64,000 nucleotides of DNA from Asterochloris sp. CNOR1 (GCA_963969365.1 OZ017757.1:62001-126000), one strand, 5' to 3'; positions 36,501 through 46,403 are shown, numbered from the stretch's first letter. Made by a program: numbers and translations. The notes: generated from the letters alone by a model not told the origin.

Positions 36501-39500
36501 CCTGACAATCCCATAGAGGAACCGTCGGCTTCAAGTGAGCCCCAGCCATGGCTTCCAGCCGCCGCTGCAGGCTGAGACCCAGGTTGCGCTTCAGCCCTCG
36601 CCTGCACCTGCTGTTCTGCCCCAGGCAGCATGCAACAGTCCCTCCACCACCCCAGTCATTCTACAGGAGAGCCATTGACTTTAGCTGAGGCCCCCAGCCT
36701 AAAAAATAGTTGTTCTGAGGCCCCGAGCTGTGACCTCTGATTGGTCTGCCCCGCACAGCAGACAGCAGAAGTAGGACCCACTACGCGCCCGGCACCTGCG
36801 GCGCCTCCATCTGTTGTTCCCCCGGCAGCAAAAACTTTCTCAACAGGATCAAAACACCACCTCACAACCCTGCATTGCTACCACCCCTTCACCTGCGGCG
36901 CCTCCATCCGCCCAGGCAGCTGCTCGGTAGAGGTCTCCTCGCTGCCGCCCTCGGCCCGCTTCTGGCGCTTGCCAGGAGGCTCCTCTGCAGAGCCGTTGGC
37001 TTCAGCTGGGAGCCCTGATGGTGTTGTTGGCTCCAGAACAACGGGGATGATCTCTACGACCTCATTTATAATGAGGGGCTGCTGCACCCTGCACATTGTG
37101 ACAGCAAACAGTCATATGGGGTGCACGGCTTGGCAGTCGCCTCCAGGGGCTGTGACCTGGGCAAAAGCATTGGGAATGCTAGACATAGCCATCTGTGCAG
37201 CACTGCATGTCATGACAAAGTCGCAAGCAACTCAAGAGTGTGGCCAAGGCTGAGGCCAAATGTCTAACCCCAAGTATCTGCCTGATGAAGGCCTTCAAGC
37301 AAGACACACAGAAGGTTTTGCATCTGCAGAGTAGACACGGTCTGGGCCATCACTATTCTCATAACACATTGAAGGAAGAGGTGCCCTGCAGGATATGCCA
37401 ATGCAACATCAGCAACAGGAGTAGGCAGCAGCAACCTGTCCACCCAAAGCAGAGCAGAGGCAGAGCAGGGAAGCTAGGCAGCAGCAACTTCACACAACAG
37501 AGCAGAGGCCAAGCAGGGAGGCTAGGCAGCTGCAGAACCACTATGAAATTCAGTGTGGGGTCAGGGTTGCCTTGCTAGTACTGACACATAAGAAGCGGGT
37601 GGCGCCTTGAGACAATGAAGGTGCGCTCTCATATTCTCGACGAAGCCCTCCACAGCTTGCCTGGCACCATCCTGTGCCACTACGGACTTGTTGATAGTCG
37701 CCTCCATGTGGCCCAGGGTAAGAGGACTGGGGTGGGCACCCGCGCAGGCTGGACCCTTGCAGGTGGAGGTTGGGCCATGGGCCAACACAATCCTGTTCCC
37801 CCAACTAATGCCTGCCAGGTACCATATCATGCCCGTTGGATGTTAGTGACAGGTGCCTGGCTGCCAGGCTTTGGCTAAGGTTGACATGCCCAGGGGTCAC
37901 GTATCTCGTGCAGCCTGACCCCTTGCAGGCGGACGTAGGGTGATGCCACGAGACAAAGCATCCTTTTTGTACCCCTCAGGAAGCTTGCCTGGCGTCATCT
38001 TGCGCCCCCTCAGGCTTGGTGACAGGCTCTTGGTCGGCTGGCTGAGCCCCAGGGTGAGACGCCGCGGGGGTGCGTGTCTCGTGCAGACTGACCCCTTGCA
38101 GACGGATGTAGGACGCCATGGCGGCTTGGAGGTGGCTCAGCCCCTGCAGCCCCAGCACAGCAGCCGTCAGGCAAGATCACGCAAATTGGCAAATCGCTCA
38201 GCTCTTGCGACTCTGACAGAGCAAGTCGCATGGCAAAGGCTGAGCACCACTGGCATGTTGGTGCTGGCTTACGGGGGGCCCGACCACAAGCACAACTCCT
38301 GCATGTCAGATGCAGCAATCACACTGCAGAGCATTGGTGACACACAGCACATCCATCCCAAAGCTGGCCTGCCTTGGGGCCATACACGTCCAGCTCAAAG
38401 GTCCCCGCATCTGCACCCATGTTGCCATCTGACGCCGTCAGGATGAAGCCTGCAGCAGGGGATCAGAAGTTACACAGCTATACATGACGCAGCCATGCAT
38501 GCATTTGGTGCCGTCTGGTGCACACTGCAGCAGTGACAAGGCATTTGCAGGGCAAGCGCTTGTAGCCATCCCAGCGCATGTTGGGATGAGATCAGATGGG
38601 TGGCTGCTTCGTAGGTGCGGCAGGGACTGCCTGAGAAGGAGCAGGCCATTTGGCAGCCACTACATTAAGATGCAGCTATGACAACCAACTGCAGAAGCTG
38701 CTTCCAGTTGTGGGGCGTATAGGGTCATTAAGGCCCACCTCTGAGCAGCCTTATTGGCAGGCCTGCGTCTGGTGGAGGCGGGCTGCACCACTCAAAGCAA
38801 AGCTGCACTTGTTGCTTGCATGGCAGAGCTACTTTTCCCAGCCAGCATGATCTGCAAGTCACATAGCACAGCTGCTTGCCAAGTGCCTGACTTGCAGGCA
38901 ACGGCAGGGGAGCAGGACCCCTTGCCCATCCCGTGCGGCACAGCAGCCAGCATGAACAGACGTGGCCCCAGGACAAAGGCGATGCTGACATCGTCATGCA
39001 GCGTCTTCTTCAGCCAGCTGCAGCTCTGATGGCAACCCAGTGTAGCTCACAGCAGCATTCCTGAAGCTGAGTAGGGTGACACAGGAACATGCTCTGATGT
39101 CACCGCCACCTCATCTGGCAGGTTACATATAGCCACTTCACTGCCAGAATTACACATGGCTGGTTGCGATGCCTGCAAGCCTCTGCTGAGCAGGTATATG
39201 CTTTATTTCTGGCAGCTGCCAAAGGAGGCTTGCTCTCTGATGAGGTAGGCATTGGGGCAGTTGTTTGGGCTATCGAGGTGGGCTGCAGTAGTTATGCACA
39301 AGCGCGCCGGACTTGCATCCTTGAGTTCCTGCTCTCTGCTTTTGACAAACATGAATAGGTGGCCACCCTGGCACACAGCAAAAGACCAGCAAAGGGCAGC
39401 TCGCTGTGGTTCTCACCACTGCATCCCATTGTGACCGCCAATGTAATACTAGTGTGGCCCAATGCTGCCGGGCTGCAACCAGTTTGCCCATGCAACCATG

Positions 39501-40679
39501 GAGACTGGGCCCCTGTCCTGCCCTTTGGAAGTGCAGCAGGTCCGCACCTGGCAGCCCCCCAAGCGCAGTGTGTGATGCCTGCGTCGCCAGGACTTGCTTC
39601 ATGCGTACCAGGCGGTGCCTGTGCTCCACACAGTAGCGCTGGAACCCCTCCCCAGCATTGAACAGGTACCTGCAGGCAACGCACAAGCAGCTGTAAATTC
39701 CACAGTGTATATTTGCTGTAAATTTGCTGTAAATTTGCTGTAACTTCCACTGTGTAAACTTGCTTCCCCTGGCTGGACACACCTCACAATTTCGAAGCAG
39801 AGCACAACAAATTTTGCATGTGGCCATCTGTGCACACGCAGAACACACAACAAAAACAAAAGAGCCTGGAAGCCGTAGCTTTCTGCTGAAGTCGTTGAGC
39901 ATGAGTAGGGCCACTGCCGGTAGGGCTGGCTCTGACTGGTCTGTGTGCTTGGTAACCACTGTGAAGGCACAGCACAAAACTCTGAGACCTGTGGCGGCTG
40001 CTGGTGCTGGCAAACAGCAGCGCCAGAACACTTAGAGCCTATGGCACCCAACGTGGCTCTCAGGTTGGCGCGAAACCCAACATGAGCCTGCTGGCACAAC
40101 TAGAGCCGAGGCGTTTGATGATAACCAAGCATCAGAAGCAGGTGAAGGCCAAGACGGTTACCCAACACAGGCAGGGGCCCCCAACACAGCAGGGCCTCCT
40201 GATTGACTCAGGTTTGGCGCTGTGCTGCCCCTTCCCGTCTTGGGTAAGTGGTTTGGGCTCCACCTGGGGTTGGTAGGTGGCCAGCAGCCACCTTAAATGT
40301 CATACTTCCCCACAGGCTCATGTTGGGGTCTGCGCCAACATGAGAGTTACTAAAATCAGGCATGGGGCCGTCCAGGATCAAACCTAAGTCCAACAGGGGG
40401 CCCTGCTCCAGGTGTGTGACAGGCCTCATGTTCAAGTCTGGCTGTGTGCACGAGCATTGAGAGCGGGCCGCGCACCTGTGCTTGTCAAAAAAGAGGAGCA
40501 CTGACGGCAGCGTGTCCCCGGTGTCCATGCCATTGCCCAGGATCTGCAGGGACAGGCAGCAGCAGTCCTTGCTTGCAGCCGGCAACGAATTTATGTGCAA
40601 CAGGCATGCATGGACTCACCTGCAGGTAGCAGCTGCTGTTGGTGCTTGCCGGCTTGGCCGCAGACTTGGCCTTGCCCAT
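27557..40679 (-). CDS. tRNase Z, long form (ELAC2/TRZ type), 19 exons
   Basis: Endonuclease that removes 3' trailers from precursor tRNAs. Minus-strand exons: 40679-40620, 40543-40476, 39669-39548, 38449-38373, 38143-38093, 37081-36893, 36223-36062, 35406-35227, 34194-34069, 33482-33401, 32470-32265, 31659-31491, 30759-30681, 30421-30346, 30057-29918, 29548-29362, 29073-28990, 28137-28014, 27657-27557. They sum to 2283 nt, 760 aa, all phases closing. The N-terminal half keeps the degenerate lactamase fold ([38 protein letters not shown]). The C-terminal half has the catalytic signs: [15 protein letters not shown], HxHxDH (HIHADH, 513-518), HCPHAF (616-621), SGDTRPC, LVHE, KRHS (674) and THFSQRYPK. 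Intron 4 would use a GC donor. A small exon may be missing between exons 5 and 6, where the family usually has more sequence. No clear transit peptide. Confidence 0.92.
28218..28665 (-). repeat. Echoes of tRNase Z exon 18 start
   Basis: Three degraded copies of the exon 18 start with its acceptor lie in the intron before it: around 28218-28263, 28436-28480 and 28620-28665. Marker on the plus strand is GTGGGTCAG or GTGAGTCAG followed by GTGCRAT-like sequence (more diverged in the third copy); two of them (28218-28263 and 28620-28665) keep CCTGCA. Real exon start is 28137. Confidence 0.7.
31120..31230 (-). repeat. Echo of tRNase Z exon 12
   Basis: On the minus strand CTTCATGCTGGACTGCGGGG and GGGCAGCTGGTGTGACGCTAT copy the exon segment coding LLLDCGEG...GQLVRRYG (31491-31659), but with a TGA and a TAG in frame. 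It lies in the intron directly after exon 12. Confidence 0.75.
31826..32225 (-). repeat. Echoes of tRNase Z exon 11 end
   Basis: Three copies of the exon end (coding [16 protein letters not shown]...ATPDVVRQ) follow it in the intron, near 32100-32210, 31955-32045 and 31826-31880. The plus-strand marker is CATCTGGGGTGGCCTCGCC and CCAGGCTGCTCC with growing divergence; the working exon end is at 32265. Confidence 0.75.
32520..32895 (-). repeat. Echoes of tRNase Z exon 11 start
   Basis: Three copies of the exon start (coding [14 protein letters not shown]) precede the real one at 32470: about 32520-32565, 32590-32665 and 32810-32890. Minus-strand reads include CAGTGGACGGCTTGAAGCTG and CAGTGGACGGCCATGAAGCT. 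With the end echoes, this single exon is flanked by six fossils. Confidence 0.75.
33900..34000 (-). repeat. Echoes of tRNase Z exon 9 end
   Basis: The exon end plus donor (CTATGACGTCATCAGCCACG TTACAG|gtgagc, at 34069) recurs downstream as CTGAATGTCATAATCCACGC TTCAG|gtgggc and CCATGACATCACCGCACCAC CGCAG|gtgctc. Donor-like GT is kept in both. Confidence 0.65.
35068..35125 (-). repeat. Echo of tRNase Z exon 8 end
   Basis: Minus-strand CAGCACTGGTCAGTCTGCCA and GGGTTGCATGGAATGTGCAC copy the exon end coding [18 protein letters not shown] (to 35227). The intron behind it is also partly duplicated: CAGACCCAA...GGTCTGCTGAGCAGTAG occurs at about 34899-34938 and 35160-35199. Confidence 0.7.
35840..36025 (-). 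repeat. Echoes of tRNase Z exon 7 end
   Basis: Three successive copies of the exon 7 end (coding [11 protein letters not shown], to 36062) at about 35975-36025, 35890-35940 and 35840-35880, marked on the plus strand by CTCCTCTGGCTGCAT, GTCCTCTGGCTGCAT and CTCTGCCTGCGGGAGTCGCC. Each later copy is more diverged. Confidence 0.75.
36500..36860 (-). repeat. Echoes of tRNase Z exon 6
   Basis: Two kinds of copy lie in the intron after exon 6. 36790-36860 copies the exon end (GATGGAGGCGCCGCAG|gtgcc, real end at 36893). About 36665-36700 and 36505-36560 copy the middle of the exon (GCTGAAGCCAACGGCTCT becomes GCTAAAGTCAATGGCTCT and TTGAAGCCGACGGTTCCT). Confidence 0.7.
37660..37990 (-). repeat. Echoes of tRNase Z exon 5 end
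   Basis: The exon end plus donor (CATCCGTCTGCAAGGG|gtcagtctgc, at 38093) recurs as CGTCCGCCTGCAAGGGGTCA (about 37940) and ACCTCCACCTGCAAGGGTCC (about 37765). A neighbouring GCCAGGCAAGC segment is repeated in step (about 37985 and 37660), so units of roughly 150-300 bp were duplicated. Confidence 0.7.
39706..39745. repeat. Short tandem repeat in tRNase Z intron 2
   Basis: TTTGCTGTAAA repeated three times in an A/T-rich patch just upstream (in transcript sense) of the exon 3 acceptor at 39669. Simple slippage repeat. Confidence 0.7.
40055..40348. repeat. Inverted repeat in tRNase Z intron 2
   Basis: Arms 40055-40090 and 40313-40348 are near-perfect reverse complements (shared core CCCAACATGAGCCTG). 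The interior is about 220 bp. It could be a small non-autonomous foldback element; no target-site duplication was established. Confidence 0.5.
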
Positions 40680-40954
40680 TGCAGGGGGACCCCAGGCTGC
40701 CAAAGAGCGCGTCTGGGATTGGCTCCTGGTGTTCCAGCTGGTGTGTGCAGCAAAGTGGCAGATGTGCTGGTGTCTGCACAACTGAAAGCTTCTCCTGGTC
40801 ACACCAGCAATCTTGAAGGGAGGATGAAGTGTCACAGAGCTATTGCAGGGCCAAGTCGGCATGGATCGCCAGTTGACCTAATCTTTTCCAAGCAGTCCCA
40901 ACTGACAACATGACCTCCATGGGCGCTGGGCCAGCGCTGGGATCCCTCCTGAAT

Positions 40955-41000
40955 GGAATCCCTCCTTGTTGCTCTGAGCTGCAATCATGATGCTGCCCAG
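40955..41000 (-). pseudogene. Zinc-ribbon gene scrap, antisense
   Basis: Minus-strand GGCAGCATCATGATTGCAGC then TCAGAGCAACAAG codes GSIMIAAQSNK, matching LGSIIIAAQSNKKAWW of the copy at 44.4 kb. It abuts R2 copy 3, so an inverted fragment appears to have landed at the edge of that repeat. Confidence 0.55.
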
Positions 41001-41250
41001 TTGGACAATCAGGCCACAAGGTGCACAGAGACACACCCAGAAGCCTGTAAGCATAGGGTGATTGCTGTTGCAAGCACCTCTGGCTGCGCAGCAAGGCCAA
41101 AGTCCAGCACCACAAATGGCTGGGCTCCGCACATCATTCACCATCATCACACCTCCCTCTGGCATGTCCAGCTGTTTCAAGGGCATTTGGCACTGCTCTG
41201 CGCGGGGGTGTTGGCCAGGCGCACACGCATCATACAAGCAATGTGCTCCT
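40960..41250 (+). repeat. R2 repeat, copy 3
   Basis: Shares CACAGAGACACACCCAGAAGCC, GCCTGTAAGC and the GCCTCTGGCTGCRCAGCAAGG type segment with the copy at 21250-21720, and TTTGGCACTGCTCTG with 14160-14640. Unlike the other two it is not next to an ankyrin copy. Confidence 0.5.
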
Positions 41251-42104
41251 AGAGCTGGATTGACTTCAACTTCACCGCTGAGCTGCAGTCCAAGACCCTG
41301 GGCCGTTGGTGGCCCCAGCCTGCCATTGCCTTGGCAGTGACAGCATTTCTCTTGCAGCCCTGGCACACACACAGCAATAGTCTGCCCACCTGCCATGTCT
41401 CAGGAGTGCGCACATGTCACGAAGCAAGCAGACTGCTGTGCCTTTAGACCGCTGCGTCTTTGTGAATGCCAGTCTTGCCTGTGCAGGTGGCACCTTGAGC
41501 TGCCAAACAAAGCTGACATACATATTGCTGGTAGTTCTGATGTGCCGCAGACACCAGGGCTTGCATGAGTGAAGCTGGGCTGAAGGCGCGAGCTTGACTC
41601 ATGAATGCTGTGACACGAGCTGGACATTGAATGCTGTGAGACTCGGAGAAGATCGCCTCCCCAGTGATCTGATAAGCTAACAGCTGATCAACCAGTGGGC
41701 GCCCTGAACTCACGGTGGCACCCCACTGCCATGGCGGTAACAGTGCCTGAGGTGTGGCCTGCACCGGTAGGGGCCTTCGGGTTTGCTGCAGATCTTGTGC
41801 AGGTGACAGGTGTGCATGCCAAGACCAGCACACTTCAGGACAAACGCACTCACGAACAATGAATATGGCCTGCATCATGTAAAGAGCTGCCTAAGTGCAA
41901 TATTGACCGCCTGCAAGCATGCACCACATCTGACCCTGGCCATGCTCTTGCGCATGTGCTGTTGGAGCTCTCATAAGGCTACCTGCGCCATGCTCTTGAG
42001 GTTGGGTGGGCCTTGATTTTGTGGTTGGACAGCGGCCAGTTACCCTTTGGAGCCCCACTACTGCACAGGAAGGCTGATCAACCACGGCAGAGATAGATTC
42101 ATGC

Positions 42105-42116
42105 CCACAGCTGTGG
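42105..42116. promoter_or_regulatory. Conserved palindrome CCACAGCTGTGG upstream of zinc-ribbon copy 1
   Basis: A perfect 12-bp palindrome (contains an E-box CAGCTG), 329 bp before the coding exon. The same palindrome, followed by sequence ending CTGCCCTCC, stands 280-330 bp before all four large zinc-ribbon copies. A regulatory role is inference; it may only reflect common descent. Confidence 0.4.
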
Positions 42117-42180
42117 TTCTATGCTGCCCTCCCGTCTCAACTTCACCAGCTCCTTCACCAGGTATTGAGTCAAGCATGTC

Positions 42181-43329
42181 ATGCTGGTAGTCACCTGCCA
42201 CCACTGGACGTGCCATATGCTGGTCTTGCACCCAACGTCATGCATGAGGTACCAGGCAACACACTTACCCAAGTGGCAGAGGGGACTTCACTGCAGAGCT
42301 ACACAGTCACAAGGTGAGGCAAGGGCGGTTCAGATCAGCAGGAATCACTCCGGGCAGGCGAGTCATCTGAGACCTTGGCAATATGCTGCACACTTGCCTC
42401 AGCATGGCAGCACAGCATCTGGTTTGCTTGCAGGCAACTCTGGGAAGCAGGCTGGCCCCAACATCAGCAAACTGGCTCCGCACCTGCAACAGGAGTGGGA
42501 CCATGCCGCCAACGCCCACCTGGGCAGGGTCGTCATCACTCCCCACAGTCACAGCAAGGTCTGGTGGAGGAGCGGCATGTGCAAGACGGGGCAGCCGCAC
42601 AGGTGGCAGGCAACAGTCAGCAATCGCTCAAATGGCAGGAGCTGCCCCTACAATACTGGCAAAGCAGTGTGCCCCTGCAATGATTTGGCCCACAACTACC
42701 CAGAGGTGGCAGCAGAGTGGGACTGGGAGGCCAATGTGGAAAGGACACCAGAAACTGTGTCAGCAAGCAGCAACATCAAAGCAGCCTGGAGGTGTGGCCT
42801 CTGCGGGCACAGATGGAGAGCCACTGTGAGCTTGAGAACAAAAGGGACTGGATGCCCCCAATGTGCCCGTGAGGCCCGCCGCATCCAGACAAGGCAGCCC
42901 AGCATCAGCATTGGAGCACCACACCTGCTAGCTGAGTGGGACTGGGAAGCCAATAAGAATTGTGGCTGGCAACCAGACCAGATCACTTTGGGGTCTGGCA
43001 AAAAGGTGCACTGGGTCGTGCATGACGAGTGCAAGCTGAGCCTGGTGCACAGATGGCAAGCATCACCCAATGATCGCATAACATTGAGCAGTGGCTCCCC
43101 CTTCCCCTCTGGCAAGGCTGTGTGTGCTTGCAACTCCCTGGCTGTGCAGTGCCCAGAGGCAGCAGACCTATGGGACTCTCAAAATAATGGAGACCTGACT
43201 CCTGGTGGTGTAGCAGTGCAATCAGTCAAGGTTGTGGCCTGGAAGGGTCCAGATGGCAGCCAGTGGCAACAAAAGGTCCGTGAAGTTGTCATGATTGTCA
43301 GAAGACATCAAGCAAAAGCAAACAAGTAG
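42181..43329 (+). CDS. Zinc-ribbon repeat protein (DUF4379-like), copy 1
   Basis: Open from 42181 to the stop at 43327-43329 (382 aa). The conserved part begins at 42434, right after a TTGCAG acceptor that is also present in the copies at 59364 and 63180, so 42434-43329 is probably the main exon and the true start lies in an upstream exon (an ATG at 42240 with a GT donor at 42314 is a candidate, but the phase does not fit). Contains three ribbon-like modules: WWRSGMCKTGQPHRW...CPYN...CPCN; AWRCGLCGHRWRATVSLR...GCPQC (a clean CxxC/CxxC ribbon); and VVHDECK...HRWQA...VCACN. Between them recurs EWDWEAN. This spacing resembles the 'probable zinc ribbon' DUF4379 modules; function in the cell is unknown. 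Confidence 0.65.
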   Translation: MLVVTCHHWTCHMLVLHPTSCMRYQATHLPKWQRGLHCRATQSQGEARAVQISRNHSGQASHLRPWQYAAHLPQHGSTASGLLAGNSGKQAGPNISKLAPHLQQEWDHAANAHLGRVVITPHSHSKVWWRSGMCKTGQPHRWQATVSNRSNGRSCPYNTGKAVCPCNDLAHNYPEVAAEWDWEANVERTPETVSASSNIKAAWRCGLCGHRWRATVSLRTKGTGCPQCAREARRIQTRQPSISIGAPHLLAEWDWEANKNCGWQPDQITLGSGKKVHWVVHDECKLSLVHRWQASPNDRITLSSGSPFPSGKAVCACNSLAVQCPEAADLWDSQNNGDLTPGGVAVQSVKVVAWKGPDGSQWQQKVREVVMIVRRHQAKANK

Positions 43330-44090
43330 CTCCATCAGTGCATTTTCCAGCTTGAATGCTTCAAGCAACTCTGAGATGTTGTTGTCTGGTAATGGATGGG
43401 GCGCATCTCTCTTTGTCTGCGCAAGATTTCTGCCTGTTCCAAACTACCAGGCATGAGCGCAGCATGCAGCTCACAGCAGCCTGTGACTCTACTTGCATTT
43501 GCAAGAGCGGGTCTTTGAAAGGCTGTGGCCATCACTGTCGACAGAAGACTCTGCCTGAGCCACAAACAGAACACATCACTGCAGCTCTTCCACAACCTCA
43601 GCCAGAGGAGTGCAGATGCTTGTGACGTGCAATCTGAATCTTGGTAATGGCCATGTGGCCACACTAGTGCCACCAGCTCCCAGTGCAGACAGATTACTGC
43701 ACGAGGTACTGTGCAACAGCTCTGCTCAAGCCTCTCAGGGGGCTTCACGAGCACACCGTCACAAGGTGAGGCCACATCAAGACAACAGGAGGCTTGCTCA
43801 TGGCAGACATGTCAGACTTACACCTTGCCAGTGTGTCGCGTGCCCGCCTCACTCAGCAGTGCAGCACCTGCCGTGGTGCAACCAGGATTGGCAGTCCGGC
43901 CAGAAGGCTGGCCCCGATGCTAGCCAGCTGTGCCTGCTGCAGGAGTAGGACAATGCCAGCTGGACAGAATGACCAGCACACCTCAGCATAAGAAAGAGCT
44001 GCTGGACCAGTGGCAAGGCCGGCTAGCCGCACAAGTGGCAGTCCACAATCTCCAGACATCACATCCACGCATTAGACATGGATCAAAAGC
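43330..44090. other. Stretch between zinc-ribbon copies 1 and 2
   Basis: 43330-43640 shows nothing I can name. From about 43640 it becomes a decayed zinc-ribbon fragment. Confidence 0.4.
43640..44075 (+). pseudogene. Decayed zinc-ribbon fragment
   Basis: Nucleotide matches to copy 1 in order: GTCACAAGGTGAGGC, CAGAAGGCTGGCCCCGATGC, then GCCGCACAAGTGGCAGTCCA against GCCGCACAGGTGGCAGGCAA. The Cys codons and the frame are lost. Confidence 0.55.
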
Positions 44091-45175
44091 CCACAGCTGT
44101 GGTTCCATGCTGCCCTCCTCAGGGATCATCTGACTGGAGCATGCTCATGACCAGTCTTCCATGAAAGAGCTGTACTGCCAAGATCCTGCATGAGGCTTTG
44201 GTGTCAGGTGCCACAGCTGCACAAGAGGCTTTACCAGGCTGCCATACTGGGCCAGGAAGGTCAAGGCAAGCGTGCTTACCTGTGCAGAAGTGCTGTCATT
44301 TGGGAATGTTGCTTGCGTAAGCACAGCAGGCCAACAACTCGAGTGTTTGCAAGCTACTCAGAGCACCAGGTCGGCCCCATATAAGCAGATCTGCTCTGCA
44401 CCTGCAACAGCAGTGGGACCATGCGGCCAACGCCCACCTGGGCAGCATCATCATTGCAGCTCAGAGCAACAAGAAGGCCTGGTGGAGCAGCGGCATGTGC
44501 AAGACTGGGCAGCTGCACAGGTGGCAAGGGATACTCCAAAATCGCACAAACAGCGCCGGATGCCCGAACGACAGTGGCACAGCTGTATGCCCCTGCAATG
44601 ATGTGGCCCACAACAACCCAGAGGTGGCAGCGGAGTGGGACTGGGAGGCCAGTGCGGGAAGGACACCGGTGACTGCCACTGCAAGCAGCAACATCAAAGC
44701 ACCCTGGAGGTGTGACCTCTGTGGGCATAGATGGAGCGCCAAGGTAAATCTTAGAACACCTGGAAGTGGATGCCCCCCATGTGCCCGTGAGGCTGGCCAC
44801 AAGAAGACAAGGCATTCCAGCATCATTGTTTGGAGCCCAGCATTTGCTGGCTGAGTGGGACTGAGATGCCAATGAAAGATGCAGCTGGCACCCAGACCAA
44901 GTCACTCTGGGCTCAAACAAGCAGGTGCACTGGGTCGTGCAAGACCAGTGCAAGCTTGGTCTGGTGCACACATGGCAGGCAACACCACATTCACGTTTCA
45001 GTGTTGGAAGAGGATCACCCTTCCCTCTGGGAATTTTGTGTGTGCTTGCAACTCCCTGGCTGTGCAATGCCCAGAGGCAGCAGACCTGTGGGACTCTCAG
45101 ACTCCTGGTGACTAAGCACTGCAATCAAACAGAGTTGTAGCCTGGAGGGGTTGATACAGCAGCCAGTGGCAGCAA
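44091..45175 (+). pseudogene. Zinc-ribbon copy 2, pseudogene
   Basis: Opens with the palindrome CCACAGCTGTGG (44091-44102). The ribbon frame is open for LGSIIIAAQSNKKAWWSSG through PWRCDLCGHRWSAKV and GCPPCAREAG, then a 4-nt insertion (ATTGTTTGGAGC, near 44828) shifts the frame and stops it at WSPAFAG. Further on, GACTGAGATGCC replaces GACTGGGAAGCC, a nonsense change. The third module and the C-terminal part survive only as nucleotide similarity. No acceptor is preserved at the expected place near 44360. Confidence 0.7.
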
Positions 45176-45654
45176 AGTGCTGGTCAAGTCATACATACCT
45201 TGTAGAGGAGAGAACAAGCGCGTGTGCATTCAGCATCCCATCAATGCAGCTGCCTGTTTCCTGTTCCTGCCTTGATGTCTGGGCAACTAATGTGAAAACC
45301 CTCCTTTCCACTTGGCTGCTTTAGAACTAAGACATGAGGAGCTTAATGCCATGGCCATGCAGCTAGACCTCTCTTTCTTTCGGGACAATGTACTTCTAGC
45401 AGGAACCCCAGTCTAGCCCTAAGCCAGATGGCCTTATACCATAAAGCGTCTAGGCAGCTCTTTCTGCCTCAAGCTGCCTTGTTGAGAAGGGCTGGCACAT
45501 CTGGACTTTCTCGTAACTTGAGCAGCCCCTCAAACCATCACACAGGTGCAATGCATTCCCTGCAGAGCATTGTGGAGTTACTGACCACAACCTGCTGGTG
45601 CACTGCCATGCAGCTCTGCGTGTGCACCAACAGCCAGTTCGTACTGGTGCAAGC
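45176..45654. other. Intergenic, upstream of CutA
   Basis: No gene or clear repeat seen. Expected to contain the CutA promoter; no TATA-like element stands out close to the start. Confidence 0.4.
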
Positions 45655-46087
45655 ATGAGTGGGGTAGCCTCTCAGACAGCGCATCTTGCCAGTGTGGTGG
45701 GTTGCCTGCCTTTGCATCCTGGCCCGAATCGCGTTGCAGATTGTCAACCCAGTCAGTCCATGTGGTTCACATCCCCCACACATGCAGGTGTATGTCACCG
45801 TGCCTTCACAGGATGTTGCTGACCACCTGGCAGGATCGATCATCCACCAAAAGCTGGCTGCCTGTGTCAACATCATCCCCGGCCTGCAAAGTGTGTACTT
45901 CTGGGAGGGCAGAGTGACAAAGGACCAGGAGCTTTTGCTCATGATCAAGACCCAGAGCAGCCTGGTCCCAGGTCTGGCGGAGCATGTGAGGCAGCACCAC
46001 CCATACGATGAGCCAGAAGTCATTGCAGTCCCCATCACTGACGGCAGCAGCTCCTACATTCAGTGGATCATTTCAAGCTCAGGCTGA
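45655..46087 (+). CDS. cutA: CutA family protein
   Basis: Small trimeric CutA1 protein, linked to divalent metal ions. Two exons, 45655-45696 and 45788-46087, joined at GTG|gtgggt and TGCAG|GTG, give 113 aa. The join produces HLASV|VYVTVPSQ, the usual start of the first CutA strand, which supports both the intron and the ATG. Family motifs: KLAACVNIIPG, SVYFWEG, LLLMIKTQSS, HPYDEPEVIAVPITDGS and YIQW. Length is that of the core domain, with no obvious chloroplast transit peptide, although many plant CutA proteins have one; a further upstream exon is possible. The single 91-bp intron contains no echoes, unlike those of the larger genes. Convergent with the EF-hand gene. Confidence 0.9.
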
Positions 46088-46403
46088 GCGCCCACATGAC
46101 ACGCTGAAGGGACAGGGACAAGAGGCAACGATTCTGTGCAGTGCGTACTGTACTTCAACGGAGACATGTGCACCTGAGAGGGGGCTGTAGTGTAAAGTCA
46201 GCAGGTGAGGCCTGGGTACAGCCTGTATCTAGTTGTCCGACATCCCAGCATGCTATATGGTAACTGCTACGCTGCACGGCTCGCGCCTTTAGGAGCTGTA
46301 TTGGAGGTAGCAGTTGCCCAACACTACAACTGGCGCACACTTGAGCGCTGGCTGTGCTTGTTGGCTGTCTCAGCTGGCGCATGCCAAAGCGGCCATTGCG
46401 GCG
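46088..46403. other. Convergent 3' intergenic region
   Basis: Separates the stops of CutA (+) and the EF-hand gene (-). Contains the CutA TGTAA motif. Nothing else seen. Confidence 0.5.
46191..46195 (+). terminator. TGTAA poly(A) motif for CutA
   Basis: TGTAA 104 nt after the CutA stop codon, a typical green-algal poly(A) signal position. No transcript evidence. Confidence 0.6.

Larger units (their letters stand above)
40680..42104. other. Intergenic stretch upstream of tRNase Z
   Basis: Presumed promoter region of the minus-strand tRNase Z. Contains R2 copy 3 (40960-41250) and an antisense zinc-ribbon scrap at 40955-41000. No other gene supported between there and 42104. Confidence 0.45.

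Noticed and set aside
40878-41396. 172-residue minus-strand open frame
   Set aside because: Made of R2 antisense plus a zinc-ribbon scrap; no unified protein.
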